Source: Pseudorhodobacter antarcticus (GTDB taxonomy: Bacteria > Pseudomonadota > Alphaproteobacteria > Rhodobacterales > Rhodobacteraceae). From it: DNA of 64,000 nt. The position numbers and the translations under genes were made by a program. Where the stretch lies: the NCBI GenBank assembly GCA_945860375.1, contig CAMAQR010000002.1:159942-223941 (forward strand). Direction: 5' to 3'. Every line of letters starts with the position of its first letter. Within the stretch, counting starts at the first letter, position 1. The notes beneath the pieces were generated by a model. It made no database searches. It was not told the origin of the DNA and was given only the letters and a program-made list of their open reading frames with translations. Below are positions 56,494-64,000 of this stretch, in pieces.

Positions 56494-57163
56494 ATTCGCA
56501 CTGGAACTGGCCGGGATCGAAAAGATCTACAACCGTCGCAAACCGTCCGAAGTGGCGGTTCTGCGGGGGGCCACGCTGGAAGTCGCGCGTGGCGAGGTGG
56601 TGGCTCTGGTGGCCCCATCAGGTGCCGGAAAGTCGACCCTGCTGCACATCGCGGGGCTGCTGGACACGCCGGATGAGGGATCGGTTGCCTTGGGGGGCCG
56701 CAATATGGTCGGGCTGGCCGACAAGGCCCGGACCGAAGCGCGGCGCCATGAAGTTGGCTTTATCTATCAATTTCATCACCTGCTGCCCGAGTTTTCGGCG
56801 CTGGAAAATGTGGTTATCCCACAATTGGCCAATGGCGTTGACAAGGCCGAGGCCGAGGACCGCGCCCGCGAACTGCTGGGCAGAGTCGGCGTCGCGGCCC
56901 GGTCAGAACACCGGCCCGCCGCCCTGTCGGGGGGCGAGCAACAGCGTGTTGCCTTTTGCCGCGCGCTGGCCAACAAGCCACGCCTGCTGCTGGCGGATGA
57001 ACCGACGGGCAATCTGGACCCGGCGACCGCCGATCAGGTCTTTGCCGCGCTGATGACGCTGGTGCGCGAAACCGGGCTGGCGGCCCTGATCGCCACGCAC
57101 AACATGGAACTGGCCGCGCGGATGGACCGTGTGGTGCGACTGGAACAGGGCAGGGTGGTTTAG
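56486..57163 (+). CDS. lolD: Lipoprotein-releasing ATPase LolD
   Basis: A 225-aa ABC ATPase overlapping the lolC 3' end by 8 bp. Walker A is APSGAGKS (43-50, with Ala where Gly is usual). The Q-loop is [18 protein letters not shown] with the characteristic LolD LPEF segment. Signature [15 protein letters not shown] and Walker [13 protein letters not shown] are intact. It powers lipoprotein release by LolC. The next gene follows without a gap. Confidence 0.92.
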   Translation: MNEFALELAGIEKIYNRRKPSEVAVLRGATLEVARGEVVALVAPSGAGKSTLLHIAGLLDTPDEGSVALGGRNMVGLADKARTEARRHEVGFIYQFHHLLPEFSALENVVIPQLANGVDKAEAEDRARELLGRVGVAARSEHRPAALSGGEQQRVAFCRALANKPRLLLADEPTGNLDPATADQVFAALMTLVRETGLAALIATHNMELAARMDRVVRLEQGRVV

Positions 57164-57568
57164 ATGACAAAACGTGCAGCAATTCTGATGATCCTGGCCC
57201 TGTCGGCCTGCGTGCCGCAGACCAAGGCGACCGAAGGCGCGACCGCCGCCGAAGACTACGCCGCCTATTGCTCGGGCTGCCACGGCGCGGGCGGCCAAGG
57301 GGATGGCGAGATGGCGGGTGATCTGGCGAAAAAGCCCGCCGACTTGACGCATCTGTCGCGCCGCAACAACGGCGATTTCCCCACCACCCGCGTGATGGCG
57401 CAGATCTGGGGCTATTCCGGTGCCAAGGCGCGCGGCATCATGCCCGACTTTGGGCCGTTGCTGGAGGGCGACACTGTGCCCTATGACGGCGGCGATGGCA
57501 TTGAAACGCCCACGCCGATGCGGCTGGTGGCGCTGGCCGAATATCTGAAATCCATTCAGGTCAAATAG
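57164..57568 (+). CDS. c-type cytochrome lipoprotein
   Basis: A 134-aa protein. The N-terminus MTKRAAILMILALSAC is a lipoprotein signal (Cys16). One haem-binding CSGCH motif (Cys36, Cys39, His40) is followed by the distal Met candidate in ARGIMPDFGPLL. It is a mono-haem cytochrome of the c551/c555 class, probably anchored in the membrane on the periplasmic side as an electron carrier. It begins right after the lolD stop (TAG, then ATG). Confidence 0.88.
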   Translation: MTKRAAILMILALSACVPQTKATEGATAAEDYAAYCSGCHGAGGQGDGEMAGDLAKKPADLTHLSRRNNGDFPTTRVMAQIWGYSGAKARGIMPDFGPLLEGDTVPYDGGDGIETPTPMRLVALAEYLKSIQVK

Positions 57569-57845
57569 GCGGATCGGCACTGGCCAGCATCGACCAGATG
57601 ACGATCAGGGTCACGAGGGGAAACCCCGCCGCGCACAGCACCAGCGCATCTTTGAGCAACCCCGAAAGGCCGTTGGCAGCCGACAGGATCAGCGCAGCGG
57701 CCGCCTCAATCCCCAGCGCACACGGCGGGAGCAGGCCCGTGGCGCAGGAAAAGGCATAAGCCATAGCGCGCTCCGGTTGCTGTTGGGGCTGTTGCGAAAC
57801 TTTGGCCTCAAGGTCGGTGCCATTTCTCGGGGCAGGTGTGTCCAT
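57561..57845 (-). CDS. Possible small membrane protein
   Basis: A 94-aa frame convergent with and overlapping the cytochrome stop by 8 bp. After a Pro/Gln-rich start come about three hydrophobic stretches (AYAFSCATGLLPPCALGIEAAAALIL, GLLKDALVLCAAGFPLVTLIVIWSML), so a membrane protein is plausible. An internal ATG (MAYAFSC) at 57764 would give 67 aa and may be the true start. No good ribosome-binding site is visible before either, and I recognise no family. Confidence 0.4.
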   Translation of the reverse strand: MDTPAPRNGTDLEAKVSQQPQQQPERAMAYAFSCATGLLPPCALGIEAAAALILSAANGLSGLLKDALVLCAAGFPLVTLIVIWSMLASADPPI

Positions 57846-58002
57846 CGCATCCGCGCATTGGTGGGCGGCACTCCAATGCCATAGGCCGCGACAGGACCGA
57901 TGCTTTGGGCGCGGGCATCCTTGCGACAGGGGGTGGCGGGATTGGAGCGCCGTCTCCGCCAGATACTCAGGATGATCCTGTGTGCCGACAGATCATATAG
58001 AT

Positions 58003-58050
58003 GCCCGAAACTGGCGCGGCCCGAAACCGGTGTGGCCCGAAACCGGAGCA
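58003..58050 (+). repeat. Three 16-bp tandem repeats
   Basis: GCCCGAAACTGGCGCG, GCCCGAAACCGGTGTG and GCCCGAAACCGGAGCA follow each other without a gap. The GCCCGAAAC core is invariant. Its role is unknown; binding arms for the nearby recombinase are one idea. Confidence 0.8.
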
Positions 58051-58417
58051 GTTGTCACCTTGACCTGCCGATCGGCCGTCGATGATCTCTCCCGGTTCGC
58101 ATCCTCGAAGAAGGTCGGGCCGCTGCGACGCCATTGCACAGGACTGCTGCGGATCCAGATCGCGCAGGCCAATAAGACGGAGACGTCGAAATTGCAGTTG
58201 AACCCGCTGCGTGTTGGCGGCCACCGCTCTGACCACGGACCGCCGCAGCCAGACGGGATGATCTCAGACAAAACCCCTAGCGAAAGCAAAAATGCAAGCG
58301 AAGCCTTGGTTGGCTCCGCAGACTTGCGGCCACCTCTGCAGGCCAAAAGACGCTTGGCAGCCACGACCCCGGGCACCGACGGCTTGGGTCTAAGCCGCTA
58401 AAACTTGCCTCAAATTT

Positions 58418-58476
58418 TTCATCTGTCTGAAAATATCCCACGGGGGTAGCGAAGCGCGGGGGTGTGAAATCCCCCG
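58418..58476 (-). repeat. Composite GGATATTT element, copy 7 (minus orientation)
   Basis: On the minus strand: GGGGGATTTCACACCCCC hairpin, GCGCTTCGC mini-hairpin, TACCCCCGTGGGATATTTTC, AGACAGATGAA. The tail is diverged (CAGACAG instead of CCAAG), but the order matches copies 4 and 5. Confidence 0.65.
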
Positions 58477-58625
58477 GATGCCTGTTCTGCAGGGTCCGCT
58501 GGGTTCCACGCATGTTTTGTATTTTTCAGTAATAGCTGAGTATTACGCCTCATGTTCTTGCATTGACGTCCATGTAGCATCATACATAGCCGACCCCTTT
58601 GCGGTATACCGGAGGCGCACCAGAC

Positions 58626-59834
58626 ATGTTGACGGTCAAAGAACTCGAAGGCTACGTGAAGCTGAAGGTCCAAAAGCAATATCCGGACGGAACGCCTAAC
58701 CTTTACTTCCACACACGGCTGTCGGGTAAGGCGAACTGGCTCTGCCGTATTACGGTGGACGGAAAACGGGTTCCCATCACCATAGGGTCTTGGCCTGAGG
58801 TGGGCGCGACGAAGGCACGGGCAATCACCCCGCGCATCGTGGCGCTGGTTAAAGGTGGGCACGGGGTGCAGGCGATCCGGAATGCCCTTGAGACCACCAT
58901 CGTGCCTGATGAAGTGGCAGGCCTCGTCAAAGGCGAAAAGGTTGCGGCCAATCATGCCACGCCGACGTTCGATCAGGTCGGGCGCGACTGGTACCACAAC
59001 CATGTTAAGAACGGTCTCTCAGAGGGCCGCTACAAGGTGCAGGTTTTAGAGCAACTGGAATACCACGTCTTCCCGGCGCTTGGCCGCCGACCGATCAACG
59101 AGATCAAGCGCAAGGAAATCATTCTGGCGCTGAGTGGCATCTGGGTCGACATGCATCGCAGTGCCGTGAAAATCCGTGGCTCGGTTGAGCGGGTCTTTGA
59201 CTATGCCATCGATCTTGAACTGCGGGAGGATAACCCGACCCCAGCGCCCCGTTCGATGCCAGCCCATCAGCATCAAGTGAAGCACTTTCAGTCCCTTCCC
59301 TATCAGCGCGTGCAGGAGTTTTGGGTCTGGTTGATGTCCCGGCCCCAGATGACCATTCAGACCCAAGTGGGGATCGTACTGGCGGTGCTTCTCGGCAAAC
59401 GGACCGGCGAAATCCGAAAAATGCGATGGGAACACATCGACTTCAAAACGGCGGTCTGGACCACCCCATCGGCGGACATGAAGAAGCGCAAGGCGCACCG
59501 CCAACCGCTGCCCAACCAGTTGGTCACGATGCTGAACGTCCTGAAGGATGCCAGCACAGGGGAAGGCTATGTTCTTTGCAACGAGCAGGGCGAGATGATC
59601 TCAAGCAGCACCATGCTGAAATCGATCAAGTCGTTTGGCGATATCACCACGCATGGGTTCCGCGCGACACTCGGATCATGGTGTACCGACACCAAGGTTG
59701 ACAAACAGGTGTCCGACTTTATCAAGTCGCACCAGCCAAAGTACCTCGACGCCGCCTATTCCCGCACCGACATGCTTGAAGAGCGCCGCGTTGTCCTGCA
59801 ACGTTGGGCGGATTTTGTGACGCAGGAAAACTAG
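58626..59834 (+). CDS. int: Tyrosine recombinase/integrase (P4-like)
   Basis: A 402-aa site-specific recombinase. The N-terminal DUF4102-like arm-binding region (LYFHTRLSGKANWLCRITVDGKRVPITIGSWPEVGATKAR) precedes a SAM-like core-binding domain (about 120-210) and the catalytic domain. Catalytic residues are Arg259 (GKRTGEI), His343 and Arg346 (HGFRATLGSW) and Tyr378 (AAYSRTD), so the enzyme looks intact. I chose ATG 58626 after a CCGGAGG ribosome-binding site. P4-type integrases usually insert in tRNA or tmRNA genes; none was seen here. Confidence 0.93.
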   Translation: MLTVKELEGYVKLKVQKQYPDGTPNLYFHTRLSGKANWLCRITVDGKRVPITIGSWPEVGATKARAITPRIVALVKGGHGVQAIRNALETTIVPDEVAGLVKGEKVAANHATPTFDQVGRDWYHNHVKNGLSEGRYKVQVLEQLEYHVFPALGRRPINEIKRKEIILALSGIWVDMHRSAVKIRGSVERVFDYAIDLELREDNPTPAPRSMPAHQHQVKHFQSLPYQRVQEFWVWLMSRPQMTIQTQVGIVLAVLLGKRTGEIRKMRWEHIDFKTAVWTTPSADMKKRKAHRQPLPNQLVTMLNVLKDASTGEGYVLCNEQGEMISSSTMLKSIKSFGDITTHGFRATLGSWCTDTKVDKQVSDFIKSHQPKYLDAAYSRTDMLEERRVVLQRWADFVTQEN

Positions 59835-59849
59835 AACAAGGCGATCAAG

Positions 59850-60488
59850 ATGTTCGGACCAAAAAATATGATTTCAGCGCGAGATGTGTGGCACCGCATC
59901 GGAACAGCCGTTTTCGCCCAAAGTGGATATGCGCGGGAAACCCCAAATGAGGATATCGATTTCGAAAGCTTGACCGAGGCGACATCTGAACTTTGTTGGG
60001 CATTTGGTCGCAAGTACTCTGCCGCTTGGGTTCTGCTAGCGAGTGGAGGTATCACGCCTGCAGGCGTGGAAGTGTTTTCGGGTGACGACACCTCTAGGTC
60101 CAAGGGAACCCATTTCGACTGGATGGTGGGAACCGTCGGGAGTGGCACCTCAAACGACATCAGAACCTTGGGCGTAACCAAAGAACAGTTCTATGGCCCG
60201 CCCTTAAATTGCATTGTTTTGTTCGAGGTCAAAGCTTTTGAAAATTATATCAGAATGGTTCCAAACGCGGCGCCCCTTCCCAAATGGTCCTCCAATGGGG
60301 TGGCAGAGCAGATCGTTGCGTCGTGGCGAGGACAGCGCCAGACGAAAAAGGTTCTCCGCGACAGGTTTGCTCCCGGCCTTTCCGATGACGTGTTCGAAAG
60401 CGTGTGGCGCGAAGCAGTAGTAAAGGAGCCAAAGCTAAAAGCTCCGGGTCGACCGCCTAACCAAATTCAAGTCAAAAAACCCAACTGA
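59850..60488 (+). CDS. Unknown protein, cargo of the integrative element
   Basis: A 212-aa protein with no signal or membrane segment. The N-terminal half is acidic (ETPNEDIDFESLTEATSELCWAFGRKYS). A conserved-looking middle has GTHFDWMVGTVGSGTSNDIR and FEVKAFENYIRM. The basic C-terminus (LKAPGRPPNQIQVKKPN) could bind nucleic acid. It lies between integrase and alpA, a position often occupied by defence or regulation genes in satellites. I recognise no domain. AACAAGG precedes it weakly. Confidence 0.75.
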   Translation: MFGPKNMISARDVWHRIGTAVFAQSGYARETPNEDIDFESLTEATSELCWAFGRKYSAAWVLLASGGITPAGVEVFSGDDTSRSKGTHFDWMVGTVGSGTSNDIRTLGVTKEQFYGPPLNCIVLFEVKAFENYIRMVPNAAPLPKWSSNGVAEQIVASWRGQRQTKKVLRDRFAPGLSDDVFESVWREAVVKEPKLKAPGRPPNQIQVKKPN

Positions 60489-60543
60489 TTTGGATTTCGC
60501 GGGGATTTCCCACTCATTTTTCGGCATGGCAACTCGGGCGATA

Positions 60544-60573
60544 GTGCCTCCATCAACAGCCCGATGGAGCCAC
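60544..60573 (+). promoter_or_regulatory. Stem-loop over the alpA ribosome-binding site
   Basis: GTGCCTCCATC pairs with GATGGAGCCAC (one mismatch, 8-nt loop). GATGGAG is the alpA ribosome-binding region, 2-12 bases before the ATG. The structure could block alpA translation or serve as a DNA operator for AlpA. Confidence 0.5.
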
Positions 60574-60575
60574 CG

Positions 60576-60770
60576 ATGCCCGACAAAATCCACCGCCTTC
60601 CCGCAGCCCTCGACATCACCGGCCTGTGCCGCTCGTCGCTCTACAACGCCTTGGCCTCCGGTGATTTTCCCCAGCCGGTGATGCTCGGCAAGCGCGCTGT
60701 CGGCTGGCGCGAGAGCGATCTGATGGCTTGGGTGCAGTCCCGCCAGAAGCGCAGCGCAGCCAAGGGCTGA
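60576..60770 (+). CDS. AlpA family transcriptional regulator/excisionase
   Basis: A 64-aa MerR-like winged helix: LDITGLCRSSLYNALASGDFPQPVMLGKRAVGWRESDLMAWVQSR, the AlpA/excisionase pattern. It probably controls integrase or replication genes and helps excision. The ATG sits directly downstream of a stem-loop that covers its ribosome-binding site. Confidence 0.9.
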   Translation: MPDKIHRLPAALDITGLCRSSLYNALASGDFPQPVMLGKRAVGWRESDLMAWVQSRQKRSAAKG

Positions 60771-60866
60771 TCCCCACACAATCGTTCGGGCGGGGATCAG
60801 CGGTCGATTATCAACACTTTGACCATAGCCTGAAACTGGCCCTCCTTCAATCAATAGGAGGCATTT

Positions 60867-63638
60867 ATGCCAAATTCTGCTATCTACCTTGACCAACCAG
60901 ATGAGCAAAAGCCCGTCGGCGACCCGCAGCCCCGCGCTGATGCCGCAATGGCGCAACTGACGGTCATAAAGGCAAAACTTCCGGCGCGTTTGTCCAAGGC
61001 GTTCAAGCTCTTGCCCAATGGTGAGGTTGAAAAACTTGCCGGTGGTCAGTTCGCAGCGGGCGAGTGTCTCGTGGTGCCGATTGCCGACCTGACAGGTCTC
61101 GCAGAGACCCTCAAAAAGCTGACGTCCAGCCATGCCCTTGTCTATGGCGTGCCAATGAACGGTGCGACGACAGTGCTGTCGCGCAAGATGTTTGAACGCG
61201 CCGGAAGCCCCGTAGATGCCACCACCCGGACCAAGGACGCGTTCCAGTACCCTAAAGGGGCTGGTGTGATGATGCTGGACTATGATCCACCCAAGGGCGG
61301 CGCAGACCCGCTGGACCGCGACGGCCTCGTGGCAGCGGTCAGGGCAGCGGTGCCGGGTCTGGCGCCGTGCGAGATGCTGTGGTCCCCCAGCGCGTCGAGT
61401 TGCATCTACAACGGGGAGACGCCGCTGTGGGGTGTCCGAGGGCAGCGGCTTTACCTGTTGGTCCAGAATGCCGCCGACATCCCGCGTTCAGGCAATGTGC
61501 TGCTGGATCGCCTGTGGTTGGCAGGGCATGGGCATTTCGAGGTCAGCACATCTGGTGCCTTGCTGGATCGCACACTGGTTGACGGCAGCGTTTGGCAGCC
61601 CAACCGCTTGGATTTCGCTGGTGGTGCCTACTGCACGGCACCGTTGCACCAAGATCGCGGCAGCCCTGTCCTGATCGCGGGTGAAACCGCTGCAGTTGAC
61701 ACCGCCACGGTATTTGCCGACCTGTCCTTGGATGAAATGGATGAAATGGATGATGTGCGCGTTCTCAAACAAGAGGCGCGGGCTGAGATGGCGCCGGAGG
61801 CTGAAGAAGCCCGCGAGGCTTGGGTTGAGGCGTGGCTTTTGGAAACCTTGACCAAGGCAGAACGCGACGATCCCGCTGTGGTGGAGCTGGCAAAGGTGCG
61901 TCTGCGTCGCGTGCTGGACGGCGGCGAACTGGCGGGGGACTTCGTCATCCGAGTCGAAACCAAGGATGGTTTTGAAGCCATATCGGTTGCGGCCCTGCTG
62001 GAAAACCCTGCGCGCTATGACCGCAAGCTGACGCTTGACCCCGTGGAGCCGGACTATGGCGGCGGGCGCCCCGTTGGCAGGCTGTTTCTTCTGCAGGGTA
62101 AGCCGACCCTGCATTCCTTCGCCCATGGTGGAAAGACCTACCGCCTCAATCGCGTTTTGACTGAAACCCAAGTATTCAGCGGGCACACCGCCGAAGCGGT
62201 AACCCAAACGGTTGAGCACCTGCGCCGCGACCCTCTTGCCTTCGATTATGGCGAGGCCGCTGTTCTTGTCGATCAGGGCCGTCTACATGTCTTGGACGAG
62301 CATACGTTGGCAAATCATCTTGGGCAGGGCGTGCAGTTCTGGAAGATGGATAAAGGTGACAATCCCTATGACATCGACCCGCCGAAAGACATGCTGCGCC
62401 AGACCCTTGGGTTAAAGGATCGCCGGAACCTCAAACCGCTGAACGCTGTGATCACAGCGCCGGTGGTGTTGCCAGATGGGACCGTGCTGGACCAACCGGG
62501 CTATCATGCCCCCTCGCAGCTGTTCTTCGACCCCATGGGGCAAGAGGCGCAATCCGTGCCCAACCAGCCGACAATTGAAGAAGCACAGGCTGCGCTGACG
62601 ACGCTGTGGGCACCGTTTGAGAGCTTCCCTTTTGTGGACGCCTCCGCCAAGGGGGCCATGCTTTGCGCCCTGCTCACAGCGGTCGAACGCCCTGTCCTGC
62701 CCACCGCACCGGCATTGGCTTTTGATGCCCCTGTGCAAGGCAGCGGCAAGACGCTCTTGGCCCGCTGTGTGGGTTATTTAGCCACTGGGCGAGAGCCTGA
62801 CACATTCCCCCACACCAAGGGCCGCGATGACGAAGAAGTTCGCAAGCGGCTGTTCGCGGCGCTGGTGATGGGTACGGCCACCCTCATCTGGGACAATGTC
62901 ACGGGGTCTTTTGACAGTGCCGCCATGGCGGGGTTCCTGACCGCGCCGGTGATGGCTGACCGCGTGCTTGGCAAATCTCAAGCGCTGCGGTTGCCCAACC
63001 GCGCCCTTCTGCTATTCACGGGCAACAACATCACCTTCGAGGGGGACATGCCCCGCCGTGTGATTAAGTGCCGGATCGACCCGCGTTCCGCGACGCCTTT
63101 CGCCCGCGAATTTGCCGTGGACCCCTTGGCCCACGTTCGCACCCATCGCCTCGAAATGGTGACGGCAGCCTGTACCCTGATCCGTGCCTATCAGTCGTCT
63201 GGGGTCCCGCGCGCGAAGGGGCGCATGGCGAGCTTTGAGGACTGGGACGACATTGTACGTCAGACCGTGGTCTGGGTTGGAACAGTTTTGGCCCCCGGTG
63301 AGTATGGCGATCCGATGGAACTGATTCGCGAAGTGCAGGCGGCTGATCCCACGTTGGATGCGCTGGGTGACCTGTTGCAAGCGCTGTCGGAGCAGTTCAG
63401 CGGTGAATGGTTCACTGGCAAAGATGTCCAGAAGGCCGCCGATACATCCATCTCGTTGACCCTCAAGGAAGCCCTGAACGATGTGGTGGGCCGCGATATC
63501 TCGTCTAGTCCGCGCAGCATCGGCAAGCTGCTGTCGGGGCGCAATGGTCAGATTGCCCACGGACTGCACCTGACAGCCCGCAAGTTGAACGCCAAAGATG
63601 CTGTGTCCTACCGGGTTGAGCAGGAGGGCGGCCCCTGA
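60867..63638 (+). CDS. Large primase-helicase-like replication protein of the element
   Basis: A 923-aa protein. The N-terminal third looks like an archaeo-eukaryotic primase fold: MLDYDPP with Asp138/Asp140, then a SPSASS...RLYLLVQNA segment. A linker with a Glu/Asp-rich patch (about 285-320) follows. The C-terminal half is an ATPase with Walker A VQGSGKT (Lys628), Walker B LIWDN (Asp676) and LLLFTGNN as sensor, like SF3/DUF927-type helicases. Iterons lie 3 bp after its stop, so it likely initiates and unwinds at an adjacent origin. TAGGAGG precedes the ATG. The exact Pfam families were not checked. Confidence 0.82.
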   Translation: MPNSAIYLDQPDEQKPVGDPQPRADAAMAQLTVIKAKLPARLSKAFKLLPNGEVEKLAGGQFAAGECLVVPIADLTGLAETLKKLTSSHALVYGVPMNGATTVLSRKMFERAGSPVDATTRTKDAFQYPKGAGVMMLDYDPPKGGADPLDRDGLVAAVRAAVPGLAPCEMLWSPSASSCIYNGETPLWGVRGQRLYLLVQNAADIPRSGNVLLDRLWLAGHGHFEVSTSGALLDRTLVDGSVWQPNRLDFAGGAYCTAPLHQDRGSPVLIAGETAAVDTATVFADLSLDEMDEMDDVRVLKQEARAEMAPEAEEAREAWVEAWLLETLTKAERDDPAVVELAKVRLRRVLDGGELAGDFVIRVETKDGFEAISVAALLENPARYDRKLTLDPVEPDYGGGRPVGRLFLLQGKPTLHSFAHGGKTYRLNRVLTETQVFSGHTAEAVTQTVEHLRRDPLAFDYGEAAVLVDQGRLHVLDEHTLANHLGQGVQFWKMDKGDNPYDIDPPKDMLRQTLGLKDRRNLKPLNAVITAPVVLPDGTVLDQPGYHAPSQLFFDPMGQEAQSVPNQPTIEEAQAALTTLWAPFESFPFVDASAKGAMLCALLTAVERPVLPTAPALAFDAPVQGSGKTLLARCVGYLATGREPDTFPHTKGRDDEEVRKRLFAALVMGTATLIWDNVTGSFDSAAMAGFLTAPVMADRVLGKSQALRLPNRALLLFTGNNITFEGDMPRRVIKCRIDPRSATPFAREFAVDPLAHVRTHRLEMVTAACTLIRAYQSSGVPRAKGRMASFEDWDDIVRQTVVWVGTVLAPGEYGDPMELIREVQAADPTLDALGDLLQALSEQFSGEWFTGKDVQKAADTSISLTLKEALNDVVGRDISSSPRSIGKLLSGRNGQIAHGLHLTARKLNAKDAVSYRVEQEGGP

Positions 63639-63641
63639 TCA

Positions 63642-63758
63642 GGGGGGAATGACGGGAATGGCGGGAATGTTTCCTGTCTTTCGCGGGTGCATTTTTTTTG
63701 AGATCACACACATATAGAAGGACAGGGAAACATTCCCGCCATTCCCGCCATTCCCGCC
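63642..63758. other. Candidate replication origin: inverted triple iterons around an AT-rich core
   Basis: Left arm: GGGGGGAAT, GACGGGAAT and GGCGGGAAT (63642-63668). Right arm: three copies of ATTCCCGCC (63732-63758), the same 9-mer inverted. Inside the arms GTTTCCTGTC (63669-63678) and GACAGGGAAAC (63721-63731) also pair with one extra base. The centre (63691-63717) is AT-rich with ATTTTTTTT and ACACATATAG. Such a layout beside a primase/helicase gene fits an initiator-bound origin. Confidence 0.65.
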
Positions 63759-63824
63759 GTGTGGCCTTGTGGTCGCCCCTGCGGGGAGGGCATGGTGCCG
63801 CAGAATTGGATTGGAGTGGCTGTC

Positions 63825-64000
63825 ATGTCCCGCAGGTTGATCGCAGCATCAAGTGTTCTTTCCCTTGCCGCCTGTGTGGCAGGTCCTGTCCATAAGAGCG
63901 CGACAGCTGGCCAAGACGGCACTGCGGTCACCCCCGCCGTCTCCGTGTCGCCGCCGCATCCCAGTCTTACCACGATGGCTTGGGGCGAAGAGGAGGATGG
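63825..64000 (+). CDS. Putative lipoprotein (3' end outside window)
   Basis: The frame from ATG 63825 is open to the window edge (58 codons). It starts MSRRLIAASSVLSLAAC with lipobox LAAC (Cys17), then VAGPVHKSATAGQDGTAVT and a Pro/Ser-rich stretch. GGAGTGG precedes it. In conjugative or satellite elements small lipoproteins can act in surface exclusion or entry, but nothing here shows that. It could mark the start of a structural or transfer module beyond the window. Confidence 0.55.
   Translation, partial: MSRRLIAASSVLSLAACVAGPVHKSATAGQDGTAVTPAVSVSPPHPSLTTMAWGEEED

Larger units (their letters stand above)
57846..58625. other. Gene-poor boundary region before the integrative element
   Basis: About 780 bp with no convincing gene. 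It holds a triple 16-bp tandem repeat, an inverted composite repeat element and the presumed integrase promoter (TTGACG around 58564). The frames of 89-139 codons inside it are mutually overlapping and have no motifs. No tRNA or tmRNA gene is visible by eye. The left attachment site should lie here. Confidence 0.55.
58418..64000 (+). mobile_element. Integrative mobile element (left part; right end outside window)
   Basis: Tyrosine integrase, unknown cargo gene, AlpA-type regulator, large primase/helicase-like protein, and an iteron array on one strand, in the order typical of P4-like satellites and related integrative elements. There is no capsid, terminase or transfer gene before the window ends. 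The left boundary is uncertain within 57846-58625; I give the composite repeat as a nominal edge. Confidence 0.7.

Noticed and set aside
58090..58110. CCCGGTTCGCATCC resembling a tRNA T-loop
   Set aside because: No matching acceptor, D or anticodon arms could be drawn around it.
57967..58513. Several overlapping frames of 78-139 codons before the integrase
   Set aside because: Open on both strands at once with no motif, likely an effect of base composition and repeats.
63642..63758. Short repeats considered as a CRISPR array
   Set aside because: 9-bp units without spacers, inverted arms; not CRISPR-like.
63704..63973. Minus-strand 89-codon frame over the iterons and lipoprotein
   Set aside because: Repeated GMAGMAG-type translation of iterons and antisense of a lipobox-containing gene.

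Overview
This is a GC-rich alphaproteobacterial chromosome segment. Gene content and order point to a Rhodobacter-like member of the Rhodobacteraceae/Rhodobacterales: a PccR-type propionyl-CoA regulator beside pccB/pccA/mcm, ZnuCB, BioMNY, ChoXWV-BetI-BetA, short-form ProS, HdaA-Ppk-Ppx, and the recurring intergenic sequence GGATATTT...CCAAGATGAA. The species cannot be told from the sequence alone.

Layout. 1-2157: end of a zinc ABC importer (znuC, znuB) and a rhomboid protease. 2168-11366 (minus strand): an inositol-monophosphatase gene, an ABC-F ATPase preceded by a small leader ORF with possible attenuator folding, and a tight seven-gene membrane operon (DUF805, DUF4129-like, DUF4350-like, MoxR, DUF58, SpoIIM, RDD). 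11729-13592: divergent metR-like/metF pair. 13739-16470: aroQ, an AMP-forming acyl ligase and an unusual thiolase. 16547-18528: biotin ECF importer bioMNY. 18772-24663: gabT, dprA, topA and a frameshifted small gene. 24769-29976: choline import and oxidation (choXWV, betI, betA) with two BetI-like operators; betB is not here. 30109-42641: an amber-interrupted quinone-reductase-like gene, then the propionyl-CoA/methylmalonyl-CoA block (pccR, an MFS exporter, DUF486, pccB, small genes, pccA, DUF4174, mcm) with TTTGCAAA operator candidates. 42796-57845: housekeeping genes (ThuA, aldo/keto reductase, proS, AI-2E family transporter, hdaA, ppk, ppx, VOC, GNAT, DnaJ-domain protein, EEP hydrolase, lolC, lolD, cytochrome c).

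58626-64000 is the left part of an integrative mobile element that runs off the window: tyrosine integrase, unknown cargo protein, AlpA regulator, a large primase/helicase-like protein, and an inverted pair of triple 9-bp iterons that look like a replication origin. A 780-bp gene-poor stretch separates it from the core chromosome.

Two dispersed repeat families stand out. One is a stem-loop element ending in GGATATTT...CCAAGATGAA (seven copies found by eye, mostly just after stop codons; one supplies the start codon of the acyl ligase). The other is an 82-bp repeat (two copies, about 80% identical by hand alignment) whose first three bases are the TAG stop codon of the adjacent gene. All coordinates and alignments were made by eye; family names rest on recognised motifs, not on database searches.
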